Position numbers and translations under genes: made by a program. Positions 24,258-31,424 of a stretch of DNA of 64,000 bases are shown one piece after another. The number at the start of each line of letters is the position of its first letter. Position 1 is the first letter of the stretch. The notes under the pieces are model-generated. The model saw only the letters and a program-made list of their open reading frames with translations, was not told the DNA's origin and did no database searches. The DNA comes from Albimonas pacifica (GTDB lineage Bacteria; Pseudomonadota; Alphaproteobacteria; Rhodobacterales; Rhodobacteraceae): NCBI RefSeq assembly GCF_900113695.1, contig NZ_FOQH01000009.1, forward strand, positions 77,120 to 141,119, given 5' to 3'.

Positions 24258-24977
24258 TCAGCGCGCGGCGGCGAGGAAGGCCGCGAGGTCGCCGTAGCCG
24301 GTGAAGCGCCGCTGGTGGGCGAGGCCGAGGCGGGCGGCGGCCTCCTCGGCCTTGCGGTCGAGCGCGGGGTCCTCGACCTGGGCGAGGTGGACCAGCGTGG
24401 TGTAGTTCCCGAACAGCATGTCGCGCAGCTGCGGGTGGCGGTCGAGGCCCATGGGCTTCCACACGAAGGCGTCGAACTGCCGGACCAGGAAGTCGGTCAG
24501 ATAGAAGCAGGTCATCTCGGCGTCGCCGCGGGCGGCGAAGGTCTCGTTGCCGTCGAAGAAGCTGTAGCAATGGGGGCCGGGGATCATCTCGACGCCCAGC
24601 TCCTGGCAGCGTTTCGCCAGCAGGCCGCCGGTGCCGCAGTCGGCGTAGACCACCTTGATGGCGTCGAAGCGGCCGCGGGCGCGGGCGACCTCGGCCTCGA
24701 CCGCGTCGGGGATCAGCTCGGGGCGCAGGTGGAGCTGAGCGGGGAGGCACTTGAGGTCCAGGTGCGACCAGCCGTTCAGGCGGATCAGCGCCAGGATCTC
24801 GCGCGCCAGCGCCCCGCAGGCGATCAGCCGGGTGCGGGGCGCGCCCTCGGGCGCGGCGGCGGGGGCGGAGAGGCCCTCGACGGTCAGGGCTGCGTCGTCG
24901 ATGCCGAGATCTTCGGGGCCGAGATCTTCGGGGCGGGGGTCTTCGGGGCGGGGGTCTTCGGGCGCGGGCCGGGTCAT
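24258..24977 (-). CDS. DUF1638 protein of the corrinoid methyltransferase neighbourhood
   Basis: A 239-residue cytoplasmic protein of unknown function. The conserved body starts at RLIACGALAREILAL and contains HLDLKCLPAQLH, VVYADCGTGG, and GPHCYSFFDGNE, with conserved Cys and His that could bind metal. As I recall, DUF1638 genes travel with corrinoid proteins and methyltransferases in Rhodobacterales and methylotrophs, and here it follows the SAM methyltransferase by ten bases. Its first 25 residues are a Pro-Glu-Asp repeat encoded by a 15-bp tandem repeat, which is not part of the family and looks like a recent expansion. Confidence 0.85.
   Translation of the reverse strand: MTRPAPEDPRPEDPRPEDLGPEDLGIDDAALTVEGLSAPAAAPEGAPRTRLIACGALAREILALIRLNGWSHLDLKCLPAQLHLRPELIPDAVEAEVARARGRFDAIKVVYADCGTGGLLAKRCQELGVEMIPGPHCYSFFDGNETFAARGDAEMTCFYLTDFLVRQFDAFVWKPMGLDRHPQLRDMLFGNYTTLVHLAQVEDPALDRKAEEAAARLGLAHQRRFTGYGDLAAFLAAAR
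24903..24962. repeat. In-frame 15-bp tandem repeat, four units
   Basis: Units 24903-24917 and 24918-24932 are identical, and units 24933-24947 and 24948-24962 are identical; the two pairs differ at a few bases. On the minus strand they encode PEDPR-PEDPR-PEDLG-PEDLG at the N-terminus of the DUF1638 protein. Confidence 0.9.
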
Positions 24978-24987
24978 CGGGGCGGGG

Positions 24988-25728
24988 TCATCCTTTTCTG
25001 CGCGCGGCGTAGCCGACGCTGCCCGCCGGCAGGGGGTGGTCGCCCCAGCGGTCGAGGGGGCGGGCCTCGAACCCCGCGCGCTCGAGCAGCGCGAGCACCG
25101 CCTCGGGCGCGGGCGCCGCCAGCAGGCGGCGGGCGCGGCGCAGGCGGGGGCGGCCGTCGACGAGGCGCTCGGTCTCGGTCTCGCGCGCGAGCGTGTCGCC
25201 GATCCTGAGCGATCGGGCGGCGTAGCGCCAGCCCGGCCCCTCGGCCGCGTCGTCGGGCGGCAGAACCGCGGGATCGGGGAGGTCGAAGATCAGCCAGGCG
25301 CCGGGGCGCAGGATCTCGCCCGCGCGGCGCGCGACGGTGTCGAGCGCGGGGCGGCCGGCGGCGTCGAGATAGGCCAGCGCCCAGCCCAGCGCGGTGACGA
25401 GGTCGACCGCGGGCATCGGCGCCCGGGCAGCGTCCATCGTGGCGGGGCGCAGGCCGCGGGCCCGGGCGAGCGCGGTGCAGGCGGGCGAGAGGTCGAGCCC
25501 GGTGACCCGGAACTGCGCCGCCTGGGCGGCGGCCATCCAGCGCCCGTCCCCGCAGCCCAGATCGTGGAGCGAGGGGTTTCGCCCCGCCCCCACCGCCGCC
25601 GCCCGGCCCATGGCGATCAACCAGGGCAGACCCGGGTCGAGCCTTGGCGCGAGCGCCTGCGCGTGGATCGCGGCGAGGTCCTCGTCGAAGGCGCCCGGGG
25701 CGAGCGGGAAGGGATCGGCGGGGGCCAT
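24988..25728 (-). CDS. SAM-dependent methyltransferase
   Basis: A 246-residue class-I methyltransferase. SAM-binding motif LHDLGCGDGRWMAAA (around residues 54-68), acidic motif II TGLDLSP, and motif IV VDLVTALGWALAYLD are clear; WLIFDLPDP follows. The acceptor is not recognisable. It is translated just before the DUF1638 gene and lies downstream of the corrinoid protein, so a role in cobalamin-linked one-carbon or betaine metabolism is possible by context only. The ATG has a weak ribosome site (GGTGAG). Confidence 0.75.
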   Translation of the reverse strand: MAPADPFPLAPGAFDEDLAAIHAQALAPRLDPGLPWLIAMGRAAAVGAGRNPSLHDLGCGDGRWMAAAQAAQFRVTGLDLSPACTALARARGLRPATMDAARAPMPAVDLVTALGWALAYLDAAGRPALDTVARRAGEILRPGAWLIFDLPDPAVLPPDDAAEGPGWRYAARSLRIGDTLARETETERLVDGRPRLRRARRLLAAPAPEAVLALLERAGFEARPLDRWGDHPLPAGSVGYAARRKG

Positions 25729-26055
25729 GGGGCGCTCACCGGCGGGCGGGGGCCGCGGGGGTCCGGCGCGCGGCGGCGAGGCTGGGGAGGGGGCGCGCGG
25801 CGGCGCGCGGCGCGCCCGGGCGCGGATCCGCGCCGACGGCGGCCGCCCGAGGGTCGGCCGAACGCCGCGCCGCGACGGCTTCCGGCCTGCGGGGCGCGGA
25901 CGCGGCCTGCGAGGCCGCGCTCCCGACGCGCGCGAAACGATGCAGGGGGATTCGCCCATAGCTTGCAACGCCGCGCTGCGAGGCTCGGTCGCCTCGCCGG
26001 GAGGGCGAGGCGCAGGGGGCGGCCGCCTGCCGCGGGGCGCGGGGGGCGCGGGCGA
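25729..26055. other. Intergenic stretch between corrinoid protein and methyltransferase genes
   Basis: 327 bases of extremely GC-rich, noncoding sequence between two same-strand genes. I see no terminator, promoter or recognisable repeat copy. The size makes co-transcription of the flanking genes possible but not certain. Confidence 0.5.
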
Positions 26056-26763
26056 TCAGCCCGCGGCCACCTGGTTGTGCTTGCGCGCGGCGATCAGCTG
26101 CTTGGCGGTCTCCACCGCCACGGCCGCGTCGCGGCAGTAGGCGTCGGCGCCGATGGCGCGGCCGAACTCCTCGTTCAGCGGCGCGCCGCCGACCAGCACG
26201 ATGATCTGGTCGCGGATGCCCTTCTCCTTGAGCTGGTCGATGACGACCTTCATGTAGGGCATGGTCGTGGTCAGCAGCGCGGACATGCCGAGGATCGCGG
26301 CCTCCTCGCGCTCCAGCGCCTCGAGGTAGTTCTCGACGGCGTTGTTGATGCCGAGGTCGACCACGTCGAAGCCCGCGCCCTCCATCATCATCGAGACCAG
26401 GTTCTTGCCGATGTCGTGGATGTCGCCCTTCACGGTGCCGATCACCATGGTGCCCATCTTGGGGGCGTCGGTCTCGGCCAGCAGGGGGCGCAGGATGCCC
26501 ATGCCGGTCTTCATCGCGTTGGCGGCGAGCAGCACCTCGGGCACGAACAGGATCCCGTCGCGGAAGTCGTCGCCGACGACCTTCATCCCGGCGACCAGCG
26601 CCTCGGTCAGGACCTTGTAGGGGGCCCATCCCCGCTCGAGCAGGATGTTCGTCCCCTCCTCGATCTCTTCCTTGAGACCGTCGTAGAGGTCGTCGTGCAT
26701 CTGCTGGACGAGCTCGTCGTCGTCGAGCTCCGCAAGGACGATGTCGTCGTCTTCGTCCGCCAT
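26056..26763 (-). CDS. Corrinoid (B12-binding) methyl-carrier protein
   Basis: A 235-residue methylcobalamin carrier of the MtbC/MttC/MtgC type. The N-terminal helical cap (about 20-95, with DDFRDGILFVPEVLLAANAM) precedes the Rossmann B12 domain, whose ligand motif GDIHDIGKN (113-121) supplies His116 as lower axial ligand. TTTMPYMKVVIDQLK and VGGAPLNEEFG are also typical. Such proteins take a methyl group from a dedicated substrate methyltransferase (methylamines, glycine betaine and similar) and give it to folate or a thiol acceptor. No dedicated methyltransferase or activase gene is adjacent, which is unusual. The N-terminus is very acidic. Confidence 0.9.
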   Translation of the reverse strand: MADEDDDIVLAELDDDELVQQMHDDLYDGLKEEIEEGTNILLERGWAPYKVLTEALVAGMKVVGDDFRDGILFVPEVLLAANAMKTGMGILRPLLAETDAPKMGTMVIGTVKGDIHDIGKNLVSMMMEGAGFDVVDLGINNAVENYLEALEREEAAILGMSALLTTTMPYMKVVIDQLKEKGIRDQIIVLVGGAPLNEEFGRAIGADAYCRDAAVAVETAKQLIAARKHNQVAAG

Positions 26764-26979
26764 GGACAGGCCTTTCTGCGTCTGGGCGGCGCGCCGGAGA
26801 CCGGAGGAGGGCCGCCGGGGCGTCGCGCGTCGCGTGCGTTGCGGGCACGATAGACCGCTTGCGCCGGTCGTGCACGGCGGAAACGCGACGCAATGTCCGC
26901 GTCCCGCGTCGTCCAGGCGGGCCCGCAGCGCCCCTGCGGCACGGGTTTGGGGGGCGGTCCGGGGGGGCGGGCCGGGCGC

Positions 26980-27414
26980 TCAGGCCCCGGCGGCTTCGGC
27001 CTCGGCCAGCGCGCGCAGGCGCGCGACCATCGCGCGCAGGCCGTTGGAGCGCTGGGAGCTGAGATGCTCGGTCAGGCCGAGGCGCTGGAACTGCGCCTGC
27101 GCATCGGTGGCCAGGATCTCCTGCGCGGTGCGCCCGGAGTAGAGCGCGCGCAGCACCGCAATCAGGCCGCGCACGATCAGCGCGTCCGAATCCCCGTCGA
27201 AATGCAGGCGGCGGGGGGCGCCCTCCTCGACCCGGGGGACGATCCAGACCTGGCTGGCGCAGCCGTCGACCCTGGTCTCCGGACCCTTCAGGGCGTCGGG
27301 GAGGGGCGGCATCTTCTTGCCGAGGTCGATGACGTAGCCGTAGCGGTCCTCCCAGTCGTCGAGGAACTCGAAGTCGGCGGCGATGTCCTCGAAGGCCTGA
27401 GGGGCGTCGGTCAT
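26980..27414 (-). CDS. sufE: SufE Fe-S assembly sulfur acceptor
   Basis: Takes persulfide sulfur from the cysteine desulfurase SufS for iron-sulfur cluster assembly. 144 residues; the active cysteine is Cys52 in VDGCASQVW. The C-terminal helix LSSQRSNGLRAMVARL is conserved. AGGAG lies seven bases before the ATG. It is separate from any suf operon here, as is common in Rhodobacterales. A hairpin lies just upstream of its ribosome site. Confidence 0.93.
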   Translation of the reverse strand: MTDAPQAFEDIAADFEFLDDWEDRYGYVIDLGKKMPPLPDALKGPETRVDGCASQVWIVPRVEEGAPRRLHFDGDSDALIVRGLIAVLRALYSGRTAQEILATDAQAQFQRLGLTEHLSSQRSNGLRAMVARLRALAEAEAAGA

Positions 27415-27429
27415 GGCGATCTCCTGATT

Positions 27430-27449
27430 GGGGCCTCACCTAAGGCCCC
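27430..27449 (-). promoter_or_regulatory. Hairpin in the sufE leader
   Basis: GGGGCCT and AGGCCCC form a seven-bp stem with a six-base loop, ending 16 bases upstream of the sufE ATG and next to its ribosome site. It could influence translation or mark an upstream transcript end. Confidence 0.35.
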
Positions 27450-27492
27450 CGGGCGGGCGCGGCAACACCCCGGCCGGCGCGCGGGGCCGTCC

Positions 27493-27551
27493 GGGCGGCC
27501 CTCGCGTCCGCTGCGCGGCCGCGTCGCCCCGCCCTGCCGTCCCCGTCGCGG
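27493..27551 (+). repeat. Left copy of inverted repeat flanking the lipoprotein gene
   Basis: 59 bases matching the reverse complement of 28587-28645 at 53 positions with no gaps. Both copies are noncoding. Confidence 0.8.
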
Positions 27552-27805
27552 GGCGGAGCGCGGCCGGGGCGCCCGGAGCGGGGGCGGATCGGCGGTCGGA
27601 TCGAGGAACGGCGCCGGGCTCGCGACGGATGGGCGACGGGCGAGCCACGCACGGGCGATGCGCCGGGATCGGCCGGCGCGCGGGGCTGCGGCGGCGGCGG
27701 GCGTCCCGGCGGAAGGCGGGCGCAGGCCTTTCCTTTCCGGGCGCGCTGTGGCGTGATGCGCGCCGCCGCCGACGGGCGGCGCAGAGGAATGGACCGACGA
27801 CTGGG

Positions 27806-28447
27806 ATGACGGGGACGACGAGCATGGTTCTGCCGCGAGCGACGCGCGCATGGGGACGTCCGGCCGTGGCCGCGGCGCTGACCGCGGGGCTGGCGCTGGC
27901 CGGCTGCAGCTGGGGCGAGGAGGAGCAGGCGCCGGTCGAGGCCCAGACGCCGCCGCAGGGCGGCGCCCCGGGGCCGAGCGGCCCGGTCTACGAAAAGCGC
28001 CCCGTCGCCAGCGTCGAGTCGCTGGAGATCGGCCAGATCTACCGCGGCCGCCTGCTGACCGCGCACGGCGCCGCGCCCGCCACCGGCTGGTTCCACGCCA
28101 CGCTGGAGCCGCGCAACGGCTCGCGCCTGGCGCCTGACGGATTCCTGGAATTCGACCTGGTCGCGGCCCCGCCGGAGCTCAACGGCGGCGAGCCGGGCGT
28201 GCCCGCCCGCCTGCCGATCCGCGCCGACCGGGCGATTCCCACCGCCGACCTGGTGGGCGCGCAGGGCGTGCGCGTCTATGCCGGCGCCACCGCGGCGGCG
28301 CTGCGGGTCTCGGTCTCCGCGCCCCAGCCGGGGCAGGCCGGCGGGCCGCGCACCCAGGCCGTGTTCAGCCCCGTCGCGCCGACGCGGAGCGTCGATGCCG
28401 ACGACCCCGCCTCCGCCCCGCCGACGCCCCCGCGCATCGGCCAGTAA
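27806..28447 (+). CDS. Putative lipoprotein of unknown function
   Basis: A 213-residue protein with a lipoprotein signal: hydrophobic segment AALTAGLALAGCSW with lipobox LAGC (the Cys would be lipidated and become residue 1 of the mature form). The mature part starts with a Pro/Gln/Gly linker, then a small beta-rich domain (SLEIGQIYRGRLLTAHG, GWFHATLEPRN, FLEFDLVAAPPE, ADLVGAQGVRVYAG) and ends in a Pro-rich tail. I do not recognise the family. Starts at 27806 or 27824 are both possible. The gene is flanked by a 59-bp inverted repeat. Confidence 0.65.
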   Translation: MTGTTSMVLPRATRAWGRPAVAAALTAGLALAGCSWGEEEQAPVEAQTPPQGGAPGPSGPVYEKRPVASVESLEIGQIYRGRLLTAHGAAPATGWFHATLEPRNGSRLAPDGFLEFDLVAAPPELNGGEPGVPARLPIRADRAIPTADLVGAQGVRVYAGATAAALRVSVSAPQPGQAGGPRTQAVFSPVAPTRSVDADDPASAPPTPPRIGQ

Positions 28448-28586
28448 GGACGCGCGCGGCGGCCTCGCCCGCCCCCGGCGCGCCCCCTCGGCCGCGGTCC
28501 GCGCCGCCGCCGGCCGCAGCGCCCGCCCCCCGCCCCGGCCCTCGCCCCGGCCCCCGCGATCCGGGAGCGCCGGTCCCCAGGGGCGG

Positions 28587-28645
28587 CCGCGAGGGGGACG
28601 GCCGGGCGGGGCGATGCGGAGGCGCAGCCGACGCGAGGGCCGCCC
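28587..28645 (-). repeat. Right copy of inverted repeat flanking the lipoprotein gene
   Basis: Inverted partner of 27493-27551 (53 of 59 bases), in the 277-bp space between the lipoprotein gene and the end of the RNase D gene. The pair spans about 1.15 kb. Confidence 0.8.
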
Positions 28646-28724
28646 GAGCCGGGCCCGAAACGCCGGCGGGCGGCGCGGACCTTCGCCCGCGCCGCCCGCC
28701 TGGATCGTCCGAGACCGGACCGGA

Positions 28725-29891
28725 TCAGTCGTCGAACTCGACGATCTCGATGTCGGTCCCGTTGGCGCTGAGCGCGATCTCGCCGCGCTTGAGCTGCAGG
28801 GCGAGCTCCCCGAAGGCCTTGCGCCGCCAGCCCGACAGGGCCGGCACGTCCGGCTCGTCCTCGGCCGCGATCAGGTTCAGGTCCTCGGACGAGGCCAGCA
28901 GCTTCGGCGCCACCCCCAGGTCCTCGGCCCGGCTCTTGAGCAGGACCTTCAGCAGGTCGATCAGCGCCTCGGAGCCCTTGCGCGAGGCCTTGGGCGCCTC
29001 CCGCTCGGGCGTCTCCTCCTCGGGCGTCTCCAGGCCCCTGGCGACGGCGGCCAGGATCTCCTTGGCGACGTCGCCCTTGCGGGCCTCCCGCTGCAGGAAG
29101 CGCGAGCGCTGCAGCTCGTCCATCGAGGTCGGACGGGCCGAGGCGATCTCGAGCAGCGCGTCGTCCTTCATCAGGCGCGAGCGGGGCACGTCGCGCTCCT
29201 GCGCGCGGGTCTCGCGCCATTCGGCGAGCGCCGCGGCGACCGCGAGGAACCGGGGCGAGGAGGAGCGGGTCTTCAGCCGCTTCCACGCCTCGGTCGGCTC
29301 GTTGCGGTAGGTGGCGGGGTCGGTCAGCACCGCCATCTCCTCGCCCACCCAGGGGCCGCGGCCCGAATCGCGAAGCTCCTGGTCGAGGTGCTCGTAGATG
29401 CGGCGCAGGTGGGTGACGTCGGCGATCGCGTAGGCGAGCTGCTTCTCCGACAGCGGCCGCGCGGCCCAGTCGGTGAAGCGCGAGCTCTTGTCGAGGCCCT
29501 GCTTGCAGATCTTGCGCACCAGGGTCTCGTAGCCGACCTGGTCGCCATAGCCGCAGACCATCGCCGCCACCTGGGTGTCGAACAGCGGCTCGGGGATCAG
29601 GTCGCCCAGCTTCCAGAAGATCTCGAGATCCTGGCGGGCGGCATGGAACACCTTCACGACGGAGGTGTCCCGCATCAGCTCGAACAGCGGCCCGAGGTCC
29701 AGGTCCGTCCCGATCGGGTCGATGATGGCGGCCGTCTCGTCGCCGGAGCCCGGATAGGCGACCTGCACCAGGCACAGCTGCGGCCAGTAGGTGCGTTCGC
29801 GCAGGAACTCGGTGTCGACGGTGACGTAGGGGTGCTTGGCGCAGCGCGCGCAGAAGTCGGCGAGCGCCTGTGTGTCCTTGATGACGTTCAT
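28725..29891 (-). CDS. rnd: Ribonuclease D
   Basis: A 388-residue 3'-5' exoribonuclease for tRNA and structured-RNA maturation. DEDDy residues are visible: Asp26 and Glu28 in TVDTEFLRE, the Asp of AARQDLEIF, and YAIADVTHL with the final Tyr/Asp pair. HRDC-like helical domains follow (PRSRLMKDDALLEIA). The C-terminal 90 residues are acidic/charged. The start MNVIKD was chosen over a longer frame that reads through noncoding sequence. It appears monocistronic. Confidence 0.93.
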   Translation of the reverse strand: MNVIKDTQALADFCARCAKHPYVTVDTEFLRERTYWPQLCLVQVAYPGSGDETAAIIDPIGTDLDLGPLFELMRDTSVVKVFHAARQDLEIFWKLGDLIPEPLFDTQVAAMVCGYGDQVGYETLVRKICKQGLDKSSRFTDWAARPLSEKQLAYAIADVTHLRRIYEHLDQELRDSGRGPWVGEEMAVLTDPATYRNEPTEAWKRLKTRSSSPRFLAVAAALAEWRETRAQERDVPRSRLMKDDALLEIASARPTSMDELQRSRFLQREARKGDVAKEILAAVARGLETPEEETPEREAPKASRKGSEALIDLLKVLLKSRAEDLGVAPKLLASSEDLNLIAAEDEPDVPALSGWRRKAFGELALQLKRGEIALSANGTDIEIVEFDD

Positions 29892-30017
29892 GAGGAGTGC
29901 CGGTCGTCCTCCGGGGGGTGAGCGGGGCGCGGTCATCGCGCCCGGGTGCGTGGGGCTATAGACCCAATCGGCGAGACTGCACAAGCGCGGCGGACCTCGC
30001 GGCGCCCGACGCGGGCG

Positions 30018-30812
30018 TCAAAGCGCCTCGAATTGCGCCGCGACATGGGCGACCAGCGCCGCGTCGCCCCGGTTCAGCGCCCGGATCCGGGCGACCAGCG
30101 AGGGGTCGAGGCTCTCGATCCCCGGCTTGCCCCGGGTGCGGCGCACGTGACCGAGCGGCGGGAAGGCCAGCCCCAGCTTCTCGCCGATCCGCTCCACGAA
30201 ACGGTCGATCTGGGGCAGCGTGGCGGCGAGCCACAGCCGCTCGTCCACCGCGCGCCGGGCGGCCTCGAGGTCAGGGAGGCCGCCCGCGAGCTGCCGGCAC
30301 TGGTAGTCGTGCTGGTAGACCTCGGGTCGCGCCTCGATCGCCTCGACGAACTCGGGCAGCTCCAGGTCGTAGAGCCGATGCTCGAGACAGTCCGAGCGCG
30401 CCCGGTCCCGCTTGCCCCGCATGAAGGCGTGGTCCGAGAGAAACCGCTCGGCCGGGTCGCGCAGGATGGTGATGTAGTGGCGCGGCCGCGGGCTGGGCGG
30501 CTCCTGGCCCAGGATCATGTGGGCCCCGTAGAAGGGCTGGTCCTCGACCAGATGCACCGGCCGCCCCGTCAGCCGCCGGCCGAGGATCGCAAGATCCTCG
30601 CCCAGGTTGATCGCCGCCCGCCTCAGCGGCCCGTGGATCGCCAGCAGCCCGGTCTCGGCCCGCTCGGCCGAGCCCCAGGGCGTGCGCATCGGCGGATGCG
30701 CCCCCAGCCCCTGCATCAGCACGGCCGCGAGCGCGGTGCCCGCGGTCTTGCGGATGTGGACGAAGACGATCTGGTCGGTCGCCGGGTTGGGCGTGACCTG
30801 GTGGTAGAGCAT
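30018..30812 (-). CDS. Sulfotransferase-family protein
   Basis: A 264-residue PAPS-dependent-type sulfotransferase. The 5'-phosphosulfate loop IRKTAGTAL (Lys22) and the 3'-phosphate motif ILRDPAERFLSDH (118-127) are in their family positions. Acceptors of bacterial members include polysaccharides and lipids; not determinable here. I chose the ATG at 30812 (MLYHQVTPNP), since similarity starts there. The reading frame is, however, open upstream without a stop to 31292, where a ParD-like antitoxin sequence begins, so a 424-residue fusion cannot be excluded. Confidence 0.75.
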   Translation of the reverse strand: MLYHQVTPNPATDQIVFVHIRKTAGTALAAVLMQGLGAHPPMRTPWGSAERAETGLLAIHGPLRRAAINLGEDLAILGRRLTGRPVHLVEDQPFYGAHMILGQEPPSPRPRHYITILRDPAERFLSDHAFMRGKRDRARSDCLEHRLYDLELPEFVEAIEARPEVYQHDYQCRQLAGGLPDLEAARRAVDERLWLAATLPQIDRFVERIGEKLGLAFPPLGHVRRTRGKPGIESLDPSLVARIRALNRGDAALVAHVAAQFEAL

Positions 30813-31292
30813 GACGCCTCCGGCCGGATCGGGACCGGGCAGACTTACGACCCGCCGCCCGAGGCGGCAAGCGCCGGGACCCGTCGCGAGGGCCCCCCGC
30901 GCGGCGCCCGCGCGCGAGGGGCGAGGCGGCCAGGGGCCCGGCTCGGCGGCGCAGACCCTGCGCACCCGGCCCGGCGGCCCGGGGCGCACCCGGGCGAGAC
31001 GCCCGCCCTCGAAGGTCGGGATCAGCTTCGGCGGCGGCCCGGCGACGGAGTCGTCGTGGACCAGCCCCATGTCCGCCCGCCGCGCCGCCTCGCGGCTCAG
31101 GGCGCCGGTCTCCCTCTCTCCGGCCAGCACGCGCGACAGGCGCGCGTGGTCGAAGGCGCCGGAGCGCTCGATCGCCCGGCCGATGCGGGCCCGGCGGGTG
31201 ATCCGGCCGGCAAGCGACCGGCTCTGCAGCTCCGCTTCCGAGCGGGCCGCGCCGACCAGCGCCTCGTCGGCGAACTTGACGGAACAGGCCAT
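30813..31292 (-). CDS. ParD-like antitoxin reading frame, open into the sulfotransferase gene
   Basis: The first roughly 70 residues (MACSVKFADEALVGAARSE, then QSRSLAGRITRRARIGRAIERSG and HARLSRVLAGE) resemble ParD-like antitoxins of type II toxin-antitoxin systems, with the ribbon-helix-helix start and the ARIGRAIE helix. MGLVHDDSVAGPPPKLI follows. After about residue 105 the sequence becomes Pro/Arg/Ala-rich and looks noncoding, yet no stop codon occurs before the sulfotransferase ATG. No toxin gene is next to it. It may be an orphan antitoxin, a gene whose stop was lost, or the N-terminal part of a fusion. A frameshift or sequencing error in this GC-rich region is also possible. Confidence 0.5.
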
Positions 31293-31370
31293 GAGGGCGC
31301 CGCCTGAGGCATAAGGCGGCGCTTCTCCACCCCGGCTTCAAGGTCGGGTGAATCGCCCGGCCCGGAACGG

Positions 31371-31406
31371 CGAGGGGCGCGCCGGGTCTCCCCGACGCGC
31401 CCCTCG
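31371..31406 (-). terminator. Hairpin downstream of aspS
   Basis: Perfect 11-bp stem (31371-31381 with 31396-31406), 14-base loop, 19 bases beyond the aspS stop codon. There is no T-run on the minus strand. A second small stem (31297-31304 with 31315-31322) lies directly upstream of the ParD-like start. Confidence 0.5.
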
Positions 31407-31424
31407 CGGCCCGGTTCGGGCGGC

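Larger units (their letters stand above)
27415..27805. other. Intergenic stretch between sufE and the lipoprotein gene
   Basis: 391 bases between divergent genes. It contains the sufE leader hairpin (27430-27449) and the left copy of a 59-bp inverted repeat (27493-27551) whose partner lies beyond the lipoprotein gene. I find no other gene. Confidence 0.55.

Noticed and set aside
30813-30990. Treating the Pro/Arg-rich segment between the ParD-like part and sulfotransferase as a real domain
   Set aside because: Composition equals that of nearby noncoding sequence and no motif is visible; only the absence of a stop supports it.
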